Of a stretch of DNA of 10,199 nt, positions 6,001 through 10,199 are shown piece by piece. The translations under genes were made by a program, and so were the position numbers. Where the stretch lies: NCBI GenBank assembly GCA_024641555.1, contig JAHECV010000020.1, forward strand, positions 1,715-11,913, written 5' to 3'. Source of the stretch: Candidatus Planktophila sp. Its GTDB lineage: Bacteria > Actinomycetota > Actinomycetes > Nanopelagicales > Nanopelagicaceae. A model generated the notes under the pieces. It worked only from the letters and a program-made list of their open reading frames with translations. It ran no database searches and was not told where the DNA came from. Numbering within the stretch: the first letter of the stretch is position 1; the number at the start of each line of letters is the position of its first letter.

Positions 6001-6936
6001 ATGTCTTCTTCGCAAAATTCGGCACAGCTCGCATCTGGCCATGGAATTGCAACGTATTCAGGCGAAACTGTTCTAGATGTCTGGTTTCCACAACCAGTAC
6101 TCGGAGCCCTTAACGGCAAGCCCAATGAAGCGCTCGCTCAGTTATCTGGCATAGATGAAGTCAGAAAAGTAAGACGTGAAGTTATTTCAATCGAAATCGA
6201 CGTAACTGTTGCTCCAGCCAACGCCGCCGACGCGTATCTACGTCTTCATTTACTTTCACACCGTTTAATTAAGCCACATGGCGCAGTAATGGATGGCATT
6301 TTTGGTCTTCTTACAAATGTTGTTTGGACATCTGCCGGTCCGTGCGCGGTCGAAGGATTTGAATTTATCCGCGGCGCACTTCGCGCCAAGTATGGGCATG
6401 TCACAGTTTTTGGCGTCGACAAATTCCCAAGAATGGTTGATTACGTAATCCCATCCGGAGTTCGCATCGCAGATGCCGATCGGGTTCGCTTAGGAGCGCA
6501 CTTGGCTGCTGGTACGACAGTTATGCACGAAGGTTTTGTTAACTTCAATGCCGGAACTCTTGGAACATCAATGGTTGAAGGCCGCATCTCAGCCGGAGTT
6601 GTCGTCGGTGACGGCAGTGATGTCGGTGGTGGTGCATCAATCATGGGCACCTTAAGTGGCGGCGGAAAAGAAGTTATCTCAGTTGGTGAAAAGTGTTTAC
6701 TTGGCGCCAACTCAGGACTTGGCATTTCACTAGGTGACAACTGTGTCATCGAAGCAGGTACTTATATAACTGCTGCATCAAAGGTAAAACTTCCTGATGG
6801 AGAAATAGTTAAGGCGGCGACACTTTCTGGTGCAAATAATCTACTCTTCCGCCGCAACTCAATAAGTGGTGGCTTAGAGGTTGTAATGCGCACTGGCACT
6901 TGGGGTGGACTTAACTCCATCCTTCATGCAAATTAA
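6001..6936 (+). CDS. dapD: 2,3,4,5-tetrahydropyridine-2,6-dicarboxylate N-succinyltransferase (actinobacterial type)
   Basis: This cytoplasmic enzyme transfers succinyl from succinyl-CoA to tetrahydrodipicolinate in the succinylase route to meso-diaminopimelate and lysine. The 311-residue protein has an N-terminal alpha/beta domain (1-155) and a left-handed beta-helix of hexapeptide repeats (about 160-275) with runs such as GAHLAAGTTVMHEG, GVVVGDGSDVGGG and LGANSGLGISLGDN. MVEGRIS at 191-197 contains Glu193, which I align by motif with the catalytic Glu199 of M. tuberculosis DapD. MGTLSGGGKE follows at 215-224. The length is close to the roughly 317 residues of the mycobacterial enzyme and unlike the shorter E. 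coli form. It is the only plus-strand gene here. It diverges from LOG and ends one base from the stop of the convergent SpoIID gene. dapE is not adjacent. Confidence 0.95.
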   Translation: MSSSQNSAQLASGHGIATYSGETVLDVWFPQPVLGALNGKPNEALAQLSGIDEVRKVRREVISIEIDVTVAPANAADAYLRLHLLSHRLIKPHGAVMDGIFGLLTNVVWTSAGPCAVEGFEFIRGALRAKYGHVTVFGVDKFPRMVDYVIPSGVRIADADRVRLGAHLAAGTTVMHEGFVNFNAGTLGTSMVEGRISAGVVVGDGSDVGGGASIMGTLSGGGKEVISVGEKCLLGANSGLGISLGDNCVIEAGTYITAASKVKLPDGEIVKAATLSGANNLLFRRNSISGGLEVVMRTGTWGGLNSILHAN

Positions 6937-6937
6937 T

Positions 6938-8185
6938 TTAGCCCTTTAAAGTAAACCAAGCAGAAGGTAATTTACTTCGGCTCCTAAAAGTTTCGCCGCG
7001 CAAAGTTGCAGTCAACCCGGTAGATGAGGTCGCTGCAATGCTTGCAACCGTTCCTGCTGGATTTAAAGAAAGCACATTTAGCGAGACCACATCAGGCAAC
7101 ATAAATGCTTGGGCGATAACTGCCTGTGAAATATCCCGAGACCAAGTAGCAAAACGTGGGTTGAGCGCGGAATCGACGCTGGCGCTATCTGGAACACTGA
7201 CGGTATATGGCGTCGCCGTTCCCCATGCATGTTCTGAAGTTTCCGTTGCCCCGCCCGATGATGAAGTGAAGTAAGCGGTAATTGGTGCGCCCGCGTAAGT
7301 GATGATTGATCCAGCAGTTCGATTAACTGCCGCCTTCCAGAGTTCGCCAAATTTTGGTTCGCTCTCTTTAGAGTATCCGGCGAAAGTTTGATCGCTAATT
7401 GATCCGTAAAGATGACAGTCACACGCTGTTCTGGTCTTAAATGATTTCGCGTACGCATATGTGCGAGATGCAATCGCTTGTGCTTCCAGTGCGGCAGCTG
7501 GCCAAGAAGAAGGTACTTCGCTTATCCCCCAGAGATATTCGTCTTGAAGACGAACCGAATTGATAATCTCGATGCGCTTGCCAAGGACTTTATCTCGAAC
7601 GATTTCGAAACTCATCTGACCGTGGCGATAACGGTTAAGGACATTACCCGTACTTACCGAAAGAACAGTCAATGGCCCTTCTATATATCTTGTTCCGGTC
7701 CAGCGCAGAGTAAATGTCGTACCTGATACAACAGCAGCAGTTTTACTGCCGCGCGTTGTAGAAATTGCAATAGCCCCATTTGAGAGCGCCAGATTTAAAG
7801 ATGTTTTGCCAGGTAGGGTAATTAAAGGGGTTGCAGTTTGAGTTTCGCCAAGCTCGCCTGCAAATAATTGAAGCTGTGCACCATTTGAATCACTTCTTAG
7901 CTTTGCTGAAGTTAATAGGTGTCCAATATTTATTCGCAAAATTTGTGTATCGGTAACCGTTTCAACGGAGGTTCCTGTGTAGTAATACTGAAGAATTGCT
8001 GTAGCTGATTCTCCTGCCAGCGCTTTAGCGCGGGCACCAATTTGGCTCATGCCAACGCCGTGACCGTATCCGCTTCCTTGAAAGGTGAAAGACGCTGGAA
8101 GCTCGTTAGCGCTAGCTGTGCTTGGGAAAATATTGAAAGCAATTACCGTGACAACAAAGTTAAGAAAATTTTTAGACATCCTCAT
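6938..8185 (-). CDS. Secreted SpoIID/LytB-domain protein (putative peptidoglycan lytic transglycosylase)
   Basis: Taking the ATG at 8185, the protein has 415 residues. A signal peptide covers about 1-26 (hydrophobic stretch, cleavage after STASA), so it is exported. The core matches SpoIID/LytB: LWGISEVPSSWPAAALEAQAIASRTYAY at about 218-245, ITAYFTSSSGGATE at 302-315, and a C-terminal LRGETFR segment near 395. Glu223 in the SEVP motif corresponds to the catalytic glutamate of SpoIID, which cleaves glycan strands lacking stem peptides. The GSGYGHGVGMSQIGA motif, C-terminal in Bacillus SpoIID, lies here at 37-51. Starts at 8179 (ATG) or 8206 (TTG) are possible; all overlap the ATPase stop. Following a glycan-export pair, it probably acts on the wall during growth or polymer attachment. 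Sporulation is not implied. Confidence 0.85.
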   Translation of the reverse strand: MRMSKNFLNFVVTVIAFNIFPSTASANELPASFTFQGSGYGHGVGMSQIGARAKALAGESATAILQYYYTGTSVETVTDTQILRINIGHLLTSAKLRSDSNGAQLQLFAGELGETQTATPLITLPGKTSLNLALSNGAIAISTTRGSKTAAVVSGTTFTLRWTGTRYIEGPLTVLSVSTGNVLNRYRHGQMSFEIVRDKVLGKRIEIINSVRLQDEYLWGISEVPSSWPAAALEAQAIASRTYAYAKSFKTRTACDCHLYGSISDQTFAGYSKESEPKFGELWKAAVNRTAGSIITYAGAPITAYFTSSSGGATETSEHAWGTATPYTVSVPDSASVDSALNPRFATWSRDISQAVIAQAFMLPDVVSLNVLSLNPAGTVASIAATSSTGLTATLRGETFRSRSKLPSAWFTLKG

Positions 8186-8987
8186 TTGCTGCTGCGCTCT
8201 TTCCAACTTGCATAAATTCTCGGTACTGATTAATAACTTCTGCGGGATTTCCGCGCGCCATCAACTTACCTTTATGAAGCCACGCAACTTCGTTGCAGAC
8301 ATCTTCAATCGTCGCCATGGCATGGCTAACCAGAATTAGCGCACGATCAGCAGTGCGCAGCTCTTTAATTCGATTAAGGCTCTTCTCTTTAAAATGTGCG
8401 TCCCCGGTGCTCAGCGCTTCATCCACGATCAAGATATCTGGTTGGACCGTGGCGGCAACTGAGAACGCTAAACGCGCATACATTCCAGATGAGTAAGTGC
8501 GCATCGGGGCATCGATCGCCTCGCCGAGTTCAGAAAACTCAGCAATCGCCTCAAATTGCGAATCAATTTCGGCACGGGACATACCCGCCGCTAAACCACC
8601 TAAATAAACGTTGGCGCGTCCAGTCATTGAAGGGTTAAACCCGACCCCCAGCGCCAAGAGCGTACTTACAGAGCCATGTACTTCAATTCGCCCTTGCGAA
8701 GGAGGGACAATTCCGGAGATAACGCGCATTAACGAAGATTTTCCGGCACCGTTCGAACCAATTACGCCTAGAACCGTTCCGTAATGAACATCTAAATTAA
8801 TTTCATTTAAAGCACGAACTACGCGAGTGTGTTTTTTGCCGCGGCCGAGTGATTTAAGTCGTGCCTTTAAAGTCGGACGTTTATCGATCGAAGTCGAATA
8901 AGTCAGGCCAACGTTTTGAACTGAAACTGCGAGTCCATGCTTTGGGTGCGCTGAGTTTTGCGAATTAGAGGCGGACAGCGAAATCAC
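8172..8987 (-). CDS. ABC-2 polysaccharide/teichoic acid exporter ATP-binding subunit (TagH/Wzt type)
   Basis: This is the cytoplasmic ATPase partner of the permease upstream; together they export a lipid-linked polysaccharide across the membrane. From the GTG at 8987 the protein has 271 residues. Walker A GSNGAGKS lies at 77-84, a non-canonical signature YSSGMYARL at 165-173, Walker B ILIVDE at 185-190, and the switch histidine SHA at 221-223. The basic pre-domain segment (RPTLKARLKSLGRGKK) and the SSGM signature are typical of the RfbE/TagH/Wzt group. It has no C-terminal carbohydrate-binding extension, like the short mycobacterial galactan-export ATPase Rv3781. No ATG precedes the domain: possible starts are GTG 8987, GTG 9014 or TTG 9017, overlapping the permease by 23-53 nt. 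The start is uncertain; the family is firm. Confidence 0.9.
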   Translation of the reverse strand: MISLSASNSQNSAHPKHGLAVSVQNVGLTYSTSIDKRPTLKARLKSLGRGKKHTRVVRALNEINLDVHYGTVLGVIGSNGAGKSSLMRVISGIVPPSQGRIEVHGSVSTLLALGVGFNPSMTGRANVYLGGLAAGMSRAEIDSQFEAIAEFSELGEAIDAPMRTYSSGMYARLAFSVAATVQPDILIVDEALSTGDAHFKEKSLNRIKELRTADRALILVSHAMATIEDVCNEVAWLHKGKLMARGNPAEVINQYREFMQVGKSAAANEDV

Positions 8988-9792
8988 GCTCCCTAGATAA
9001 GAAGAAATAAGCACCAATTAAGAAAATAGATAACGCCCAGGCAAAGGCATGTACCAGCGAATAAAAGTCGGGTGCTTTTGCATAGACCATGATTTGTGAC
9101 CAAGCATCCAAGAGATAGAAAAGTGGGTTAACGACTTCTAAGGTTTTGATTTTGTCCGATACATCGCTTGCGTGATAGAGAATTGGTGACAAATAAAGCA
9201 AGCTTCGCGTCATATACGGTAAGAAACTGGCAATATCTCGGAAGTAAACATTGATGCACGAAATCAAAATCGCCATTCCTAGCCCCATCAACAGCGCAAT
9301 CAAAATCACAGGGATTGCCCAGAACATCTGCCACGAGTACTTCAATCCCAGCACAGTTCGCATCACGAAAAAAACCAAAAGCGTTGGCACGAATTTAAAT
9401 AGCGCGATCACGGTTGCAGAGATCGGCAGCATTACACGAGGGAAAGCGGTATTTAGAATTAAGCGCTGACCGGCGGTAATCGATTTAACTCCCCCGCTTA
9501 AGCTGTTGCTAATCAAATAAAAGAGGAAGAGGCTGGCGGTTAAATGTCCGTAACGCGTGGCATCACTATGTCCACCGATGATGTAGATCAACAGGAAATA
9601 GACACTAGATAATAGAAGAGGGTTTAGCACCAGCCAGAGTTGGCCAAATAAAGAGCCGTAGTTCTGTTCGCGAAGTTCAGACCGGGAAAATTCCGCGATA
9701 AATGAACGGCGCGACCACAATGAGCGCAGGTAGGAACCCAGCGGTGGCAGACCAGCGCGAAATGGTTCGTAAATTGATACAGGAGCGCTCAT
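8965..9792 (-). CDS. ABC-2 polysaccharide/teichoic acid exporter permease (TagG/Wzm type)
   Basis: This 275-residue integral membrane protein has a cytoplasmic N-terminus bearing the family's amphipathic entry segment (FIAEFSRSELREQNYGSLFG, about 31-50). About six membrane helices follow, near 52-72, 84-100, 118-145, 156-178, 186-206 and 244-264. The conserved late segment LLYLSPILYHASD and NPLFYLLDAW precedes the last helix. This is the O-antigen/teichoic acid ABC-2 exporter layout. Its ATPase partner overlaps the 3' end. The ATG at 9792 lies 11 nt after the glycosyltransferase stop, with no Shine-Dalgarno and a TAGCCT 9 nt upstream. The exported glycan cannot be named; mycobacterial galactan export (Rv3783/Rv3781) and teichoic acid export are the closest models. 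Confidence 0.9.
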   Translation of the reverse strand: MSAPVSIYEPFRAGLPPLGSYLRSLWSRRSFIAEFSRSELREQNYGSLFGQLWLVLNPLLLSSVYFLLIYIIGGHSDATRYGHLTASLFLFYLISNSLSGGVKSITAGQRLILNTAFPRVMLPISATVIALFKFVPTLLVFFVMRTVLGLKYSWQMFWAIPVILIALLMGLGMAILISCINVYFRDIASFLPYMTRSLLYLSPILYHASDVSDKIKTLEVVNPLFYLLDAWSQIMVYAKAPDFYSLVHAFAWALSIFLIGAYFFLSRERDFAVRL

Positions 9793-9803
9793 ATAGGTAA
9801 AGG

Positions 9804-10199
9804 CTACCGCAGGGCTTTAGTGGAGGAGATGAACCCCGCGCCCCAAGCGAAATGCATAGTTGGAATGATCGCAAGAAGTGAAATAAATTCACGGAGAGAT
9901 CTGGAGATCATCACCGCTGAGATTGCCACAAACACTCCATAGACCGCTGCCGGTATATAAAGCAATGGATTGATCAACGAACCACCAATCACCGAAAAAA
10001 TACATCCAAGAAGCGTCACCGGTGGCGCCAAATAACGCAGATTTATAGTTCCCGAATGGCTACGTGAAACTACACGACGCCATGTTCCATATTGAAAATA
10101 TTGCTTTGCCAATTTACTTAACGTTGGTCGTGGACGATAGGTCACCTGCAAACGTGGATCAAAGTAGATCAAGCCACCATTTTTTCTGAGGCGATGATT
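9804..10199 (-). CDS. Family 2 glycosyltransferase, C-terminal part (5' end off the window)
   Basis: The frame is open from the right edge to the TAG at 9804, giving 131 residues of the C-terminus. It begins NHRLRKNGGLIYFDPRLQVT, the segment that follows the ED motif in GT2 enzymes of the ExoA-like type. YRPRPTLSKLAKQYFQYGTWRR follows, with the QXX(R/Y)W-like acceptor and processivity region. After a short linker come about three membrane segments and HFAWGAGFISS near the end, typical of membrane-attached GT2 proteins. The catalytic DXD region lies beyond the edge. A TTG at 10172 is not the true start, since conserved sequence continues upstream of it. It precedes the export permease by 11 nt and probably makes part of the exported glycan. 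The sugar is unknown. Confidence 0.85.
   Translation of the reverse strand, partial: NHRLRKNGGLIYFDPRLQVTYRPRPTLSKLAKQYFQYGTWRRVVSRSHSGTINLRYLAPPVTLLGCIFSVIGGSLINPLLYIPAAVYGVFVAISAVMISRSLREFISLLAIIPTMHFAWGAGFISSTKALR

Noticed and set aside
5971..6042. A 24-residue N-terminal extension of the LOG protein.
   Set aside because: It overlaps dapD coding sequence, is rich in Arg and Cys with no family resemblance, and the ATG at 5970 gives the standard LOG N-terminus.

Overview
The window looks like a piece of a compact actinobacterial chromosome, most likely from the freshwater acI group (Nanopelagicales, Planktophila-like). This placement is inference. It rests on an actinobacterial-type DapD, a DUF3117 gene, a TatB beside HtrA, moderate base composition, almost no intergenic DNA, and many 1-50 nt gaps or overlaps. 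There are 14 genes and no RNA genes, insertion sequences, prophage or CRISPR. The longest stretch without a gene is 106 nt (4656-4761).

Left block (1-5970, all minus strand). In transcription order it reads: LOG-family phosphoribohydrolase, SRPBCC protein, a 64-residue sigma region 4 protein, DUF3117, leucyl aminopeptidase (pepA), an O-methyltransferase, HtrA-type serine protease, TatB, and Mrp (cut by the left edge). From memory of Mycobacterium tuberculosis, dapD (Rv1201c), LOG (Rv1205), DUF3117 (Rv1211), O-methyltransferase (Rv1220c), sigE-rseA (Rv1221-1222), htrA (Rv1223), tatB (Rv1224) and mrp (Rv1229c) lie in the same order. This window therefore looks like a condensed version of that neighbourhood. 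The envelope-stress pair sigE-rseA is absent between the methyltransferase and htrA, and a tiny region-4-only sigma-like protein sits further upstream.

Middle (5971-6936). dapD, for lysine and diaminopimelate synthesis, is the only plus-strand gene. It diverges from the LOG gene across 30 bp and converges on the SpoIID-domain gene with a single base between stop codons.

Right block (6938-10199, all minus strand). In transcription order it reads: C-terminal part of a family 2 glycosyltransferase, an ABC-2 polysaccharide-export permease (TagG/Wzm type), its ATPase (TagH/Wzt type), and a secreted SpoIID/LytB-domain protein. The genes are packed with 11 nt or less, or overlap. Together they look like a cell-surface glycan synthesis, export and wall-remodelling unit.

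The observations most worth a second look are: the sigma-region-4 mini-protein and the missing sigE-rseA; a repeated promoter arrangement (TANNNT 6-8 nt before the start codon) suggesting leaderless transcripts at five genes; a possible structured leader before DUF3117; and an apparently permuted SpoIID domain tied to a polysaccharide exporter. I saw no clearly undescribed large system.
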